Assembly (NCBI GenBank): GCA_902826865.1
Contig: CADEGN010000054.1
Coordinates: 1 to 35,643, forward strand
Reading direction: 5' to 3'
Origin: an uncultured Myxococcales bacterium
GTDB taxonomy: Bacteria > Myxococcota_A > Polyangia > Nannocystales > Nannocystaceae
Length of the DNA stretch: 35,643 bases
Made by a program: the position numbers and the translations under genes. How positions within the stretch are numbered: position 1 is the first letter of the stretch; every line of letters begins with the position of its first letter. Below the pieces are notes generated by a model. The model had not been told where the DNA came from, did no database searches, and was given only the letters and a program-made list of their open reading frames with translations. Below, one piece after another: positions 9,516 through 18,195 of the stretch.

Positions 9516-9681
9516 CGGCCCATCGGACACATCGCGCAACGGCGCTCGCCACTTGAGCGCCAAGGTGTTCCGTCGTGGGACGTGCGATCCCGCGATCGGT
9601 TGGCTCCGCCGACCGCGCCTGCCCCAACCGTCGCCACTTCCTCTCAACTCGCGCGGGTTCTGGCCGAACCAGCGGATCGGA

Positions 9682-10635
9682 GTGAGCCTCCTCGAACGTA
9701 TCGTCTCGTCGAGCGTTGCCGAGCTAGTCGGCCCCGACCGACAGACGATCGCGCTCGACGGCCGGCCGCTCGCCCACATCGGCGCACCGAATGCAGTCAC
9801 CGCGCTGGTCAGCCGCTGTGGGACGCCGGGTGCCATCGTCGACCTCGTCGCGATGCTCATCTCGCCGCGGCCGTCGGGGTTGTTGGTGTTCGGCGACGGC
9901 GCTGGTTCCGGCGGGCTCGCCCTGTGGTTGCGCGACGGAATCGTGACCGCGGTGACGGGCCCCGGGCCATTCGGCACCCTCGGCGCGTTCTTGGTGGAGT
10001 TTCACCAACGGCGGCTGCGGCTCATCCACGAGCTTGGCGAAGGAGCTGCCGCTATCGATCCCTGCCGCGGATTCGCCTTGGAGACCGCGCTCCGCCAGCT
10101 GTCGAGCTATGATAGCCCCGATGCGACAATCTTGTGGTTGTCCGGGCAAATGCGATCGCTCGGCGAGGAGCTACCGGCCGGCTCGCAGTTCGAGGCCTCG
10201 TTCCTTCTGCTCGAGCTCGCGCGACGCACGGACGAGATGCCGGGATTGGAGGCGAAGATCGGCCAACCCGATCAGGTGGTCGTGCCGGTGTCGCGGCCCG
10301 GTGCAAGGGCGGATCGTCCTGCTCCGCGGCCACACCTGCGCGCTGCCAGCGAAGTGGACGAGGACGAGGACGAGGACGAGGACTCGAACTGGGACTTCTT
10401 CGACGACCCAGATCCGGCGGCAGAGGCGGAGTGGATGGACGCTCGTGCTGTGTTTGAGAGCTGCGACGGCGTCACCACAGTGGACGGGCTTGCAGCTGCG
10501 ACCATGCTCAGCCGATTCCGCGTCGCAAGCGCGCTGGTGGCCTTGCTCGATCGGGGGCACGTTGCCCTCATGCCGTCAGTCGAGGGCGGCAACGAGATCG
10601 GGGACCTGATCCAAGCGCTCGGCGACGTCGCCTGA
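9682..10635 (+). CDS. PATAN/DUF4388-like protein with acidic linker
   Basis: 317 residues from a GTG at 9682. The open frame reaches back to 9373, but that part is antisense to the neighbouring gene and reads as noise. The core S-G-L-L-V-F-G-D...L-A-L-W-L-R-D-G-I-V-T-A-V (about residues 63-90) is the hallmark of PATAN/DUF4388 domains of myxobacterial signalling proteins. A run of Glu-Asp pairs (about 226-234) separates it from a C-terminal winged-helix-like segment (about residues 251-297). Likely a regulatory adaptor. Divergent from the Lcl-domain gene with 166 bases between starts, in which I see no clear promoter. Confidence 0.8.
   Translation: MSLLERIVSSSVAELVGPDRQTIALDGRPLAHIGAPNAVTALVSRCGTPGAIVDLVAMLISPRPSGLLVFGDGAGSGGLALWLRDGIVTAVTGPGPFGTLGAFLVEFHQRRLRLIHELGEGAAAIDPCRGFALETALRQLSSYDSPDATILWLSGQMRSLGEELPAGSQFEASFLLLELARRTDEMPGLEAKIGQPDQVVVPVSRPGARADRPAPRPHLRAASEVDEDEDEDEDSNWDFFDDPDPAAEAEWMDARAVFESCDGVTTVDGLAAATMLSRFRVASALVALLDRGHVALMPSVEGGNEIGDLIQALGDVA
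10357..10383 (+). repeat. GACGAG tandem repeat, Asp-Glu tract
   Basis: Four and a half copies of the hexamer GACGAG encode alternating Asp-Glu in the linker of the PATAN-like protein. Such a perfect hexamer run can change length by slippage without shifting the frame. Confidence 0.85.
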
Positions 10636-10861
10636 CCCACCCTCACGTTGCATTCAACTTTGAAGCAAGGTCTCAGCTGCCCCGGCGCGGGAGACGACTG
10701 CACGGGATCCCGGCCGCGACGCGTGCCAGTGCTCTCGGTGCCCCATTGACCGCATAGCTGCGAATCCGCCCCGAATCACGGTGGCGCCGAGTCGGCTCCA
10801 GCCCTGGGCGCTCGCGTCCGTGCCGATTCCACTCCCTCCGCCCACGCCCAAAGCCCGGGTT

Positions 10862-10870
10862 TGCTATCCT
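10862..10870 (+). promoter_or_regulatory. Extended -10 (TGCTATCCT) of response regulator-GGDEF gene
   Basis: TGCTATCCT fits the extended -10 pattern TGnTAnnnT. Six bases (CCGCCG) separate it from the GTG at 10877, predicting a leaderless transcript. No -35 is recognisable 17 bases upstream. The remainder of 10636-10861 shows nothing else. Confidence 0.5.
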
Positions 10871-10876
10871 CCGCCG

Positions 10877-11839
10877 GTGGTCGCCACCGGAAAGCTGCGA
10901 GCGTATACGGACGGCGATCGCGCCCGTCCGTCGCATATCCTCATCGTCGACGACGACCCGGCGGCCCGCCAATTCGTCGCGGACTTGGTAGCGCGCGAGG
11001 GTTGGACGAGCTCGACGGCGGGCGACTGGGCCGAGGCTGTGCGCCTTCTCGACGGCGACACCATCGACCTCGTCATCGTCGATGCGATGATGCGCTCGGT
11101 TGACGGCTTCAAGCTCACGCAGCTCTTGCGGTCTCGTTCGAGGTCGTACGTACCGATCTTGATGCTCTCGTCAACGTCGGATGACGCATCTCGTGAACAG
11201 GCGCTTGCCGTCGGCGTCGACGACATCGTCGGAAAGCCTGTTAATTCGTTCGAGCTTCGGCTCCGCATCGCAACTCTCCTGCGAATTCGCCACCTGACGT
11301 CGGCACTCGAGACAAAGACCCGTGAACTCGAGGCGATGGCGCGACGCGACCCGCTCACCGGTCTGGCCAACCGACGCTGCCTTGACGAACGCCTTGCACT
11401 CGAGGTCGCGCGTGCACGGCGTTATGGACGTCCGCTCGGGCTAATCATGCTCGACATCGACAACTTCAAGCGCGTCAATGATGACCACGGTCATCTCGTG
11501 GGGGATCGCCTACTCGAGTTCGTCGGGGGTCTGCTCCGCTCGGCGGTGCGCCCGTCGGACCTCGCGTGTCGCTATGGCGGCGAGGAATTCGTGGTGCTCG
11601 TGTCCGACACTCGGGCCGAGCATGCGATGGTGTTGGCAGAACGCCTGCGAGGCGCGTTCGAAGCCCATAGCGGAGACCTCACTCCGGCCGGTATGCAGAC
11701 GATCTCGGGCGGTGTCTCGGGGACCGACGTGCTGGGTGAAGAGCCGACGACCGATCTGCTCCTCGACACTGCCGACCGCGCGTTATACGAAGCCAAGCGG
11801 GCCGGTCGCAATCGCGTGAGCTGCTGGGGTCCTCGGTAG
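10877..11839 (+). CDS. Response regulator with GGDEF diguanylate cyclase output (PleD-like)
   Basis: 320 residues from the GTG at 10877, 6 bases after an extended -10; an earlier in-frame GTG at 10781 would add a Pro-rich, unlikely N-terminus. The receiver domain has the acidic triad D-D-D at 25-27, phospho-acceptor Asp69 and Lys120. A short coiled linker joins it to a GGDEF domain with D-P-L-T-G-L-A-N-R, catalytic G-G-E-E-F (234-238) and an intact inhibitory site R-P-S-D (225-228) five residues earlier. It should make cyclic di-GMP from two GTP when phosphorylated and be product-inhibited. No histidine kinase lies nearby, so the partner is elsewhere. Convergent with the rhomboid gene, 24 bases apart. 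Confidence 0.93.
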   Translation: MVATGKLRAYTDGDRARPSHILIVDDDPAARQFVADLVAREGWTSSTAGDWAEAVRLLDGDTIDLVIVDAMMRSVDGFKLTQLLRSRSRSYVPILMLSSTSDDASREQALAVGVDDIVGKPVNSFELRLRIATLLRIRHLTSALETKTRELEAMARRDPLTGLANRRCLDERLALEVARARRYGRPLGLIMLDIDNFKRVNDDHGHLVGDRLLEFVGGLLRSAVRPSDLACRYGGEEFVVLVSDTRAEHAMVLAERLRGAFEAHSGDLTPAGMQTISGGVSGTDVLGEEPTTDLLLDTADRALYEAKRAGRNRVSCWGPR

Positions 11840-11863
11840 CCAAGCCGAGCCGCCGAAGCCGCG

Positions 11864-13504
11864 CTAGCGCAGCGATGCTGCCGCCGCGCGTAGTGCCGGC
11901 GCCACTTCGGGGCGCCCCGCCCACCACACAGCCTCAATCGTGAAGCGATCATGGGTTTCGACCCAATCCCAGCGCACCACCTCGATCTCGGTGCCTACAC
12001 GGTAGCGCCACTCCACCACCGTTCTTGAGCCGAGCTCGGCATCGGCGCGGACGGAGAGAGAGGTGAGTTCGGGTTCGTCCGACGGAAGACTCGCGACGAT
12101 CTGCTCTCGGTAGGCCTGCCGCTGTTCGGCGTCGTGGAGCTCGAGTCCGTGGCTCTGCACCGCCACGACCAGCACCCCGGCATCATCGAGCTGAGACCCG
12201 ATTGCAAAGGCATCCGTGTCGAGCTGTTGCGGCGCGGATAGGGTCTGAGGCACGTCGAGCGTAACTCCGATCTCCGCGAGCTCGACGGTATGCGTGGGGG
12301 TGAGCTCGAGGAGCTTCCACGGTTTTCCGTGAGCCAGGGCGATGCCCAGTGCGCTCACTGACAGTGCGATCGCGAAAACAGCCGCCATCGTCATGCGCAG
12401 CTCGCCGTGCCCGACTCCCGCTTGGCGGCCGGGCAAGATAGCCCGTGTGAACACGAGGGCCGCACCGATGAGCGCGCCGCCAGCGTGCGCCATGATGTCG
12501 ATCTCCGGGACCGCCAACGATATGGCCAGGTTGGCCAGGAGATTGACGATCGCACTGCGTCGCAGACCGGCGACGGCGGACGGCGGGATTAGGCCGCTGG
12601 GCCGGAATGCCAAGGCAGCCGCAGCGCCGAGGAGTCCGAAGACAGCCCCCGACGCGCCGACAGAGAGCGCGGCGCGTGCGAATACGGCGCTTGCGATACC
12701 CCCGCCGAGCGCCGCTGCAACATACAAGACGACAAAACGCCGCCAACCGAGCAATCGCTCGACGAAACCTCCCATCGAGTACAGCGCGAACCCGTTGACC
12801 ACGACGTGGAGCATTCCAGCGTGCAGCCACGTGGCCGAGAGCAGTCGCCATGGCTCGCCGGCGAGGGCACGGGCGTCGTTGGCCCCCATGCGGACGAGCG
12901 TAGGAATGAACTCCGTGCCGCCCCAGATCGCCTCGCCGAGAAACACGAGCGCGATCAAACTCAGCACGCTGAGCGATGCCCACGGCAGCCCTGTGCGTAG
13001 GGCCATGACGAACCGGTGGTGTTCTTCATGGCGAACGCGCTCTTCCACCGTCGGAGGCGTGACGCGTGCCTTGAGCACATCGAGCGCGGGATGGGTGGCC
13101 TCGGAGCGGGCGAGCACGCGCTCGATCGCCCTCCCTGTTGGACTGTCGAGCCGCGAACGCGCACCGCACCAGGTTGCGCCATTGTCGGCGACGAAAAAAA
13201 CCTGAACCACCCGACCAAAACCGATCCGCGGCTGGGCCGAACTCAATACCCGACGGATCTCGCCGCCACCGCCGAGCACGATAAGCTTGAGATTGAGGCC
13301 GCGGTTGTCGCGGACGAAGCTTCCGAGTTGCGCCGCGAGTTCATCTGCAGCGAGGTTGGGCTCGGACTCATGGATGAGCGCGGCAGAGCCGTCGGCCATG
13401 GCGACGACGGCGGTGCCCCCGCGCAGACCGAGCAGCTTGCCGTCGAGCTCGGTGCTCACCAGCTCGGCGACCAGTTCGAGGAACCAAGCCGAACGCTCGA
13501 GCAC
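11864..13504 (-). CDS. Rhomboid intramembrane serine protease with N- and C-terminal extensions
   Basis: 546 residues from a GTG at 13504, chosen because an extended -10 lies 7 bases upstream; the frame is open to 13597. Residues about 1-190 are a soluble domain of unknown type. The six-helix rhomboid core holds H-A-G-M-L-H-V-V-V-N, the G-A-S-G-A-V-F-G nucleophile motif (Ser285) and the D-I-M-A-H-A-G-G histidine (His340), so the catalytic dyad is intact. A last helix (about 380-400) precedes a C-terminal domain of about 140 residues that looks like a small alpha/beta fold. It cleaves membrane segments of other proteins; the substrate is unknown. Neighbours give no clue. Confidence 0.9.
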   Translation of the reverse strand: MLERSAWFLELVAELVSTELDGKLLGLRGGTAVVAMADGSAALIHESEPNLAADELAAQLGSFVRDNRGLNLKLIVLGGGGEIRRVLSSAQPRIGFGRVVQVFFVADNGATWCGARSRLDSPTGRAIERVLARSEATHPALDVLKARVTPPTVEERVRHEEHHRFVMALRTGLPWASLSVLSLIALVFLGEAIWGGTEFIPTLVRMGANDARALAGEPWRLLSATWLHAGMLHVVVNGFALYSMGGFVERLLGWRRFVVLYVAAALGGGIASAVFARAALSVGASGAVFGLLGAAAALAFRPSGLIPPSAVAGLRRSAIVNLLANLAISLAVPEIDIMAHAGGALIGAALVFTRAILPGRQAGVGHGELRMTMAAVFAIALSVSALGIALAHGKPWKLLELTPTHTVELAEIGVTLDVPQTLSAPQQLDTDAFAIGSQLDDAGVLVVAVQSHGLELHDAEQRQAYREQIVASLPSDEPELTSLSVRADAELGSRTVVEWRYRVGTEIEVVRWDWVETHDRFTIEAVWWAGRPEVAPALRAAAASLR

Positions 13505-13511
13505 GCGCGCA

Positions 13512-13520
13512 ACTGTAGCA
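13512..13520 (-). promoter_or_regulatory. Extended -10 (TGCTACAGT) of the rhomboid gene
   Basis: On the minus strand TGCTACAGT is followed by 7 bases and the GTG at 13504. This spacing places the transcription start at or next to the start codon, so the mRNA is predicted to be leaderless. Confidence 0.45.
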
Positions 13521-13631
13521 CGTTGCGGCGGACCACTTGCCACTGCAGATCCTGCCGGCGACAGCCCTCCGCGGCGCTTGCAGACCGGCGCCCGCAAAGA
13601 CCAGCGCGACCATGGATCCGCCGGGCCCAGC

Positions 13632-13640
13632 TGCTAGGCT
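13632..13640 (+). promoter_or_regulatory. Extended -10 (TGCTAGGCT) of the amrS gene
   Basis: TGCTAGGCT fits TGnTAnnnT and stands 8 bases before the GTG at 13649, again predicting a leaderless or nearly leaderless mRNA. It lies 111 bases from the divergent rhomboid element; the two promoters sit back to back. Confidence 0.45.
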
Positions 13641-13648
13641 CTTGGCTT

Positions 13649-14731
13649 GTGAGCGAAACTGCCGACTCCAGCGTCGTCGCGGCAAAATGGTGGCACCGCG
13701 ACGGCGACCGCATCGAGTGCGACCTTTGCCCGCGCAGATGTCGGCTCGCCGACGGACAGCGCGGCTTCTGCTTCATCCGAGCCCGTCGAGGAGACGAGAT
13801 GGTGCTCACCAGCTACGGCCGCGCCTCGGGTTTCTGCATCGACCCGATCGAGAAAAAGCCGCTCAACCACTTCTACCCTGGCACGAGCGTGCTCTCGTTT
13901 GGAACGGCCGGCTGCAATCTGGGCTGCAGGTTCTGTCAGAACTGGGACATTTCGAAGGCCCGTCAAGACGACCGCCTAAACGACAGCGCCACCCCAGAGG
14001 CGATCGCCCGGGCCGCCGTCGAGGCCGAGTGTTCGAGCGTCGCCTTCACGTACAACGATCCGGTGATCTTTGCCGAATACGCCATCGACACGGCGATCGC
14101 CTGCCACCAGCACGGTGTGAAGACTGTGGCGGTAACGGCCGGATACATCACTCCGGAAGCTCGGCCGGAGTTTTTCCGTCACATCGATGCCGCCAACGTC
14201 GACCTCAAGGCCTTCAGCGACCACTTCTACCGCAAGCTCTGCTTCGCCGCCCTCGAACCCGTGAAAGACACGCTGCGATGGCTCCGGCACGAGAGCGATG
14301 TTTGGTTCGAAGTAACGACGCTACTGATCCCCGGTGACAATGATTCACCTGAGGAGATCGACGCGTTGTGCGGATGGTTCGTTGAAACGCTGGGGCCCGA
14401 CGTACCTTTGCACTTCTCGGCCTTTCATCCCGACTTTAAGCTCACGGATCGGAGCCCAACCCCCGCGAGCACTCTGCAGCGGGCGCGCGATCAGGCACTG
14501 CGCCACGGGCTGCGGTACGTCTACGCCGGGAACATCCACGATCGGGTCGGCCAGTCGACAGCGTGTGCCGGATGTGGCGCTATCCTCATTGAACGCGATT
14601 GGTACGAGCTTGGGGCCTGGAATCTAGATGCCGCAGGACGATGTCGGCGATGCGCGCGGCCGCTCGCCGGCCGGTTTCACGACGCGCCTGGTGCATGGGG
14701 GCGAAAGCGTCAACGCCTGCACATCGTCTGA
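13649..14731 (+). CDS. amrS: AmmeMemoRadiSam-type radical SAM enzyme
   Basis: 360 residues from a GTG at 13649; the frame is open further upstream but that part is antisense to the rhomboid gene. The radical SAM cluster motif C-N-L-G-C-R-F-C (Cys89, Cys93, Cys96) binds a 4Fe-4S cluster that cleaves S-adenosylmethionine. The N-terminal C-x2-C-x3-C (24-31) plus a further Cys and a C-terminal pair of CxxC motifs are usual for this subfamily. The I-E-K-K-P-L-N-H-F-Y-P-G segment is also typical. In other genomes it is often linked to MEMO- and AMMECR1-family genes; neither partner lies in this window. The physiological reaction is not established. Confidence 0.9.
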   Translation: MSETADSSVVAAKWWHRDGDRIECDLCPRRCRLADGQRGFCFIRARRGDEMVLTSYGRASGFCIDPIEKKPLNHFYPGTSVLSFGTAGCNLGCRFCQNWDISKARQDDRLNDSATPEAIARAAVEAECSSVAFTYNDPVIFAEYAIDTAIACHQHGVKTVAVTAGYITPEARPEFFRHIDAANVDLKAFSDHFYRKLCFAALEPVKDTLRWLRHESDVWFEVTTLLIPGDNDSPEEIDALCGWFVETLGPDVPLHFSAFHPDFKLTDRSPTPASTLQRARDQALRHGLRYVYAGNIHDRVGQSTACAGCGAILIERDWYELGAWNLDAAGRCRRCARPLAGRFHDAPGAWGRKRQRLHIV

Positions 14732-14885
14732 CGCCGTCGGCGTCGCCGGTCGATCCACGCGACGCAGGTCCCGGCCATGCCGTGACAGCCCGCAATGTCG
14801 AGGCCGAAGGCGGTTGTGCGCCAACGATCTCAAGAAGCAGAGTCTGGACCTGCAACACCGAGGTACCCTGTTCGTCACCGTTATC

Positions 14886-15554
14886 ATGGCAGGCGGAATC
14901 GCACGCAGGGCTGGGCAAAGGTCGGTTGCTGAGGCTACCGCGGTCCGGGGCCTCGCAGCGCTCATCGTGCTCGTTACCGCGTGTTCTGTTGGCGGCGGCG
15001 GCGGTTATGGCGGACTGAGCGCGGGTGTAGGCAGCGCAACGGCGATGAGCGGCACGGCTGAAAACAGCGGGAGCACCTCCAGCGAGACGGGCGCCACGGG
15101 TGGTGATACCGGGCCAGCGGACAGCTCGGGAGCTGCGGACAACACCGGGTCATCCGCGGGCGCAAACGAAAGCTCCAGCCCCACCAGCGCCGCCACCAGC
15201 TCGGCCGAGTCGTCTGACGAGGACGCCACAGCCGGAACCGGCACTCCCCTCGATCCGATGCTCGACGTGCCCGACGCCGGGGATATGTGCACGACGCCGG
15301 GCAGCCTCTCTGAGTGCCCCGGCGTCGCGGTGTGCCGCTTCGCAACTGTCGAGTACGGCCTGTGCGAAAGCTGCGAACCATGCGGCAACCTCAACGCGCC
15401 GTGTGTCGAAGGCACGGACTGCGACATCTTGTTCTCGTGCTATGCGGGACGTTGCACCAACTTCTGCACGCTCGGCTCCTTCGAGTGCGGACCACCGGAT
15501 GACTGCCTCGACATCGGTCACCCGACTCGCGGCGTGTGCGATCCGTTCGCCTAG
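14886..15554 (+). CDS. Lipoprotein with Ser/Thr-rich linker and Cys-rich C-domain
   Basis: 222 residues from the ATG at 14886, chosen so that the signal peptide starts just before the basic stretch; the frame is open to 14628, inside the amrS gene. The lipobox V-L-V-T-A-C puts the acylated cysteine at 33. A low-complexity Gly/Ser/Thr/Ala/Glu linker (about 35-125) is followed by a domain with 13-14 cysteines in closely spaced pairs. Similar in build to the lipoprotein at 6495-7256 but not clearly homologous outside the Cys pattern. A weak TACCCT lies at 14864-14869. Convergent with the diacylglycerol kinase-family gene, 18 bases apart. Function unknown. Confidence 0.8.
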   Translation: MAGGIARRAGQRSVAEATAVRGLAALIVLVTACSVGGGGGYGGLSAGVGSATAMSGTAENSGSTSSETGATGGDTGPADSSGAADNTGSSAGANESSSPTSAATSSAESSDEDATAGTGTPLDPMLDVPDAGDMCTTPGSLSECPGVAVCRFATVEYGLCESCEPCGNLNAPCVEGTDCDILFSCYAGRCTNFCTLGSFECGPPDDCLDIGHPTRGVCDPFA

Positions 15555-15572
15555 TCCCCCGGCGTGACAGGT

Positions 15573-16475
15573 CTAGACGATTGCATTGAGCGCATCTGGT
15601 AGGACGTCGATCGCGCGCGGGACGACGCGGGCTGCCTCCCCATCGATCATCACGTCGATCTCATCGCTTCCCACCAGCTCGATCGTCTTATGCCGGCTCT
15701 CACGTACGGCGGGATTCTCGAGGTGCCTGCCCTCGAAGATCTTTGGAAACGTCCGCAAGAGCCCGAACCGACCAAGCGGAGAGACGCGGATGAAGTCGAC
15801 TAGGCCGTCGGCGGTGCTGGCGTGGGGCGCCATCATCATCTTGCCGCCAGTGAACTTGCTGTTGTTAAACGACGCGAACACCATCGGACCATCATCGAGT
15901 TCCCCGGCATCACAGCGCAGCGGGAACGGTCGACTACGTAGGCCGGCAACCGCGGTGACCACGGCGAGAACGTAACCAAACTCGCCCCAGCCTTTGAACC
16001 GCCGGGCGCGCAGGCCGTTGACGTCGGCCACGAACCCGATCGACAAGATATTGATCCAGTGGAGGATCCCGCCGGCGTGATGCAGCCGCATGACATCACA
16101 TGGACGGCTGCGCCCCTCGAGGAGCGCCAAGATGGTGTGCTCGGCCCCGCGATCGGTAAAGTCGCGCAGAAACGAATTGCCGGTGCCCATCGGCAAGAAC
16201 CCCAGCGATGGGCGGACGTCACCCTCGCTAGCCGCCGGAAATAATCCGTTCACGACCTCGTAGGAAGTCCCGTCGCCTCCGACCGCAATGAAACGCCGGC
16301 GTCCGTCGTGCCAAGCCGCCCGCGCGACTCCCACGGCGTCTCCCTCCGCCTTGGTCTCCACCACGTCGACGGATAGGCCACCCTCGCGTAGGCGCTGCAG
16401 CGCGGCCGGGAACTGCTTACCGCAGCGACCGCCCCCGGCTGCCGGGTTTACGATTGCGAGAAAGGCTTCAACCAC
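15573..16475 (-). CDS. Diacylglycerol/sphingosine kinase-family lipid kinase
   Basis: 300 residues from a GTG at 16475, 4 bases after the stop of the acyl ligase gene, with GGAG in the ligase 3' end as ribosome binding site. The family motifs are N-P-A-A-G-G-G at 10-16, G-G-D-G-T at 66-70 and M-G-T-G-N-S at 96-101, followed by a beta-sandwich C-domain. Enzymes of this YegS/DgkB/LCB5 superfamily phosphorylate a lipid hydroxyl using ATP. It is the last gene of a compact operon with two acyl-activating functions and an acyl carrier protein, so the substrate is probably the lipid made or remodelled there. Diacylglycerol, a long-chain base or another lipid alcohol all remain possible. Confidence 0.9.
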   Translation of the reverse strand: MVEAFLAIVNPAAGGGRCGKQFPAALQRLREGGLSVDVVETKAEGDAVGVARAAWHDGRRRFIAVGGDGTSYEVVNGLFPAASEGDVRPSLGFLPMGTGNSFLRDFTDRGAEHTILALLEGRSRPCDVMRLHHAGGILHWINILSIGFVADVNGLRARRFKGWGEFGYVLAVVTAVAGLRSRPFPLRCDAGELDDGPMVFASFNNSKFTGGKMMMAPHASTADGLVDFIRVSPLGRFGLLRTFPKIFEGRHLENPAVRESRHKTIELVGSDEIDVMIDGEAARVVPRAIDVLPDALNAIV

Positions 16476-16479
16476 GGCA

Positions 16480-18195
16480 TCACTCCGACAGTGGGTGAAT
16501 CGTACTCGTGCGGTCGAGCCGGCGCAGCTCTTCGGCAAGAACGTTGCGCTTGATCTTCATCGACGCGGTGACGGGAAAGTCCGCGCTACGCACGATGTAC
16601 CCCGACAAACGCTTGAAGTCGGCGAGCCGACGATTGCGCTTTCGCAACTCGTTGACGAGCTCTTCGTCGGCGACTTCACCTGCCTCAGGTCGGACCACGA
16701 TCACGAGCTGCTCGCCGGTCAACTTGCCAGTCGGCCAGATGTAGTCGGCCGCGAAGACGCAGTACTCCTCGCAACCCGGCAGGTCCTCGAAGTTGCTCTC
16801 GATGTCCTCGGGGTAGATGTTCTTGCCGCCCTCGGTGACGATCATGTTCTTGGCACGGCCCACCAGCTTCAGATGTCCGGCGGCGTCGATCAGGCCAAGG
16901 TCCCCGGTGCGCAGCCAACCGTCTTGCAACGCTTCAGCCGTGAGCTCTGGTGCGTCGAGATAACCCCGCATGATCGTCCGCCCACGAATCCACACCTCGC
17001 CAACCCCAAATTCGTTGGCGCCGCGGACCTCCACGTCCACGCCCGGCACTGGCTTGCCCACGGTGTCGGCACGAAATGGTTCGAGATCGTTGACGGTCGC
17101 GACAGTGCAGGCCTCCGTGAGGCCATAACCGATCGCGACCGGGAATCCCAAGTCGTAGAAGAACCGCGCGGTGTTCGGATCGATAAATGCGCCGCCGGCG
17201 AAGATCAGACGCAATTTGCCGCCGAACTCATCGTGCAGGGGCTTGAGAAGCGTGCGCGAAAGCGTGGGCCGTGGCGTACGGGCCGTGAGCCACTCGTTCA
17301 CCTTGGTCAGTGCATCGATCGCGCGACGTTGCCACACCGGAAGCTCGTCGAGTCGCTCACGGACCTTCTCCTCGAGATTCTTGAGGATCGTCGGGACCAA
17401 CGCGATGTGCGTGATGCCGTACTTCTTCATGGTCGTCCGCAGGTACTGCGGACGCAGCGTGCGCTGGTGAACGACGGCGGCGCCGAACAGCAGCGGCCCC
17501 ACAAAACCAGACATGAAATCGATGGCGTGATTGGTCGGCAACACCGAAAAAAACCGGTCGTCTTCCGCCATCGGAAATAGCTTGCCGAGGATCTGCGCCT
17601 GCTCGAGGTAGTTGTCGTGGGTCAGCATGCAGCCCTTGGGCGTCCCCGACGTACCCGACGAGTAGACGATGCAAGCCACGTCGTCGCGGTTGCGCGCCAC
17701 ATACGTGAACGCTCCAGCGACTGGCTGCTCCCAACGTTCCGCCTGACCGAGATCTGCGCCCTCGGGTGCCTCCGTCACGAGAACCCTCGTGCCTGCCAGG
17801 GTCCCGATATCTGGCTCGCGCCGGAGATCCTGCCAACGCGAGAATTCCGTGACGAGCACCTTTGGCCGGCCATGCGCGGCCAGGGCCAGCTGCTCGCGGG
17901 AAGTGAGTTTGTAGTCGAGCGGCATCAAGGTCGCGCCCACCCACAGCCCACCAAGCCCCGAAATGATCCACTTGGCCTGATTCTGCATGAGGATCGCGAC
18001 CCGATCCCCGGGCGCTACACCACCCGCTTGCAGGAGCGCCCCGAAACGCTCGGCCTGCTCACGCAGTTCCCGATAGGTGTAGCGGACGTTCTCGCGGTGG
18101 CGGTCGGCCTCGATCAAGGCAACCGCATCTTTGTGGGTGACGACCGAGTCACGAATCGCCTCACCAATCGATCCGATGCGAGATAGCTCGAGCAT
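16480..18195 (-). CDS. AMP-forming acyl ligase (fatty acyl-CoA or acyl-ACP synthetase)
   Basis: 571 residues of the ANL superfamily. Core motifs: Y-S-S-G-T-S-G-T-P-K-G at 178-188 (phosphate loop), Y-G-L-T-E at 357-361, T-G-D at 430-432, and a C-terminal lysine in S-M-K-I-K near 547-549 for the adenylation step. It activates a carboxylic acid as acyl-AMP and passes it to a thiol. Its ATG overlaps the stop of the upstream acyl carrier protein gene (TAATG), so transfer to that carrier rather than to CoA is plausible. The lipid kinase follows after 4 bases. It shares only family motifs with the synthetase at 19349-21019 and is not a recent duplicate. Confidence 0.93.
   Translation of the reverse strand: MLELSRIGSIGEAIRDSVVTHKDAVALIEADRHRENVRYTYRELREQAERFGALLQAGGVAPGDRVAILMQNQAKWIISGLGGLWVGATLMPLDYKLTSREQLALAAHGRPKVLVTEFSRWQDLRREPDIGTLAGTRVLVTEAPEGADLGQAERWEQPVAGAFTYVARNRDDVACIVYSSGTSGTPKGCMLTHDNYLEQAQILGKLFPMAEDDRFFSVLPTNHAIDFMSGFVGPLLFGAAVVHQRTLRPQYLRTTMKKYGITHIALVPTILKNLEEKVRERLDELPVWQRRAIDALTKVNEWLTARTPRPTLSRTLLKPLHDEFGGKLRLIFAGGAFIDPNTARFFYDLGFPVAIGYGLTEACTVATVNDLEPFRADTVGKPVPGVDVEVRGANEFGVGEVWIRGRTIMRGYLDAPELTAEALQDGWLRTGDLGLIDAAGHLKLVGRAKNMIVTEGGKNIYPEDIESNFEDLPGCEEYCVFAADYIWPTGKLTGEQLVIVVRPEAGEVADEELVNELRKRNRRLADFKRLSGYIVRSADFPVTASMKIKRNVLAEELRRLDRTSTIHPLSE

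Noticed and set aside
9373..9681. N-terminal extension of the PATAN-like gene
   Set aside because: This part is antisense to the Lcl-domain gene and translates to Ser/Thr/Pro/Arg noise; recognisable sequence begins after the GTG at 9682.
9516..9977. N-terminal extension of the Lcl-domain gene
   Set aside because: Antisense to the PATAN-like gene and Arg/Pro-rich without structure; the ATG at 9515 leaves a sensible divergent intergenic region.
13016..13648. N-terminal extension of the radical SAM gene
   Set aside because: Antisense to the rhomboid gene; the extended -10 and GTG at 13649 give the normal family length.
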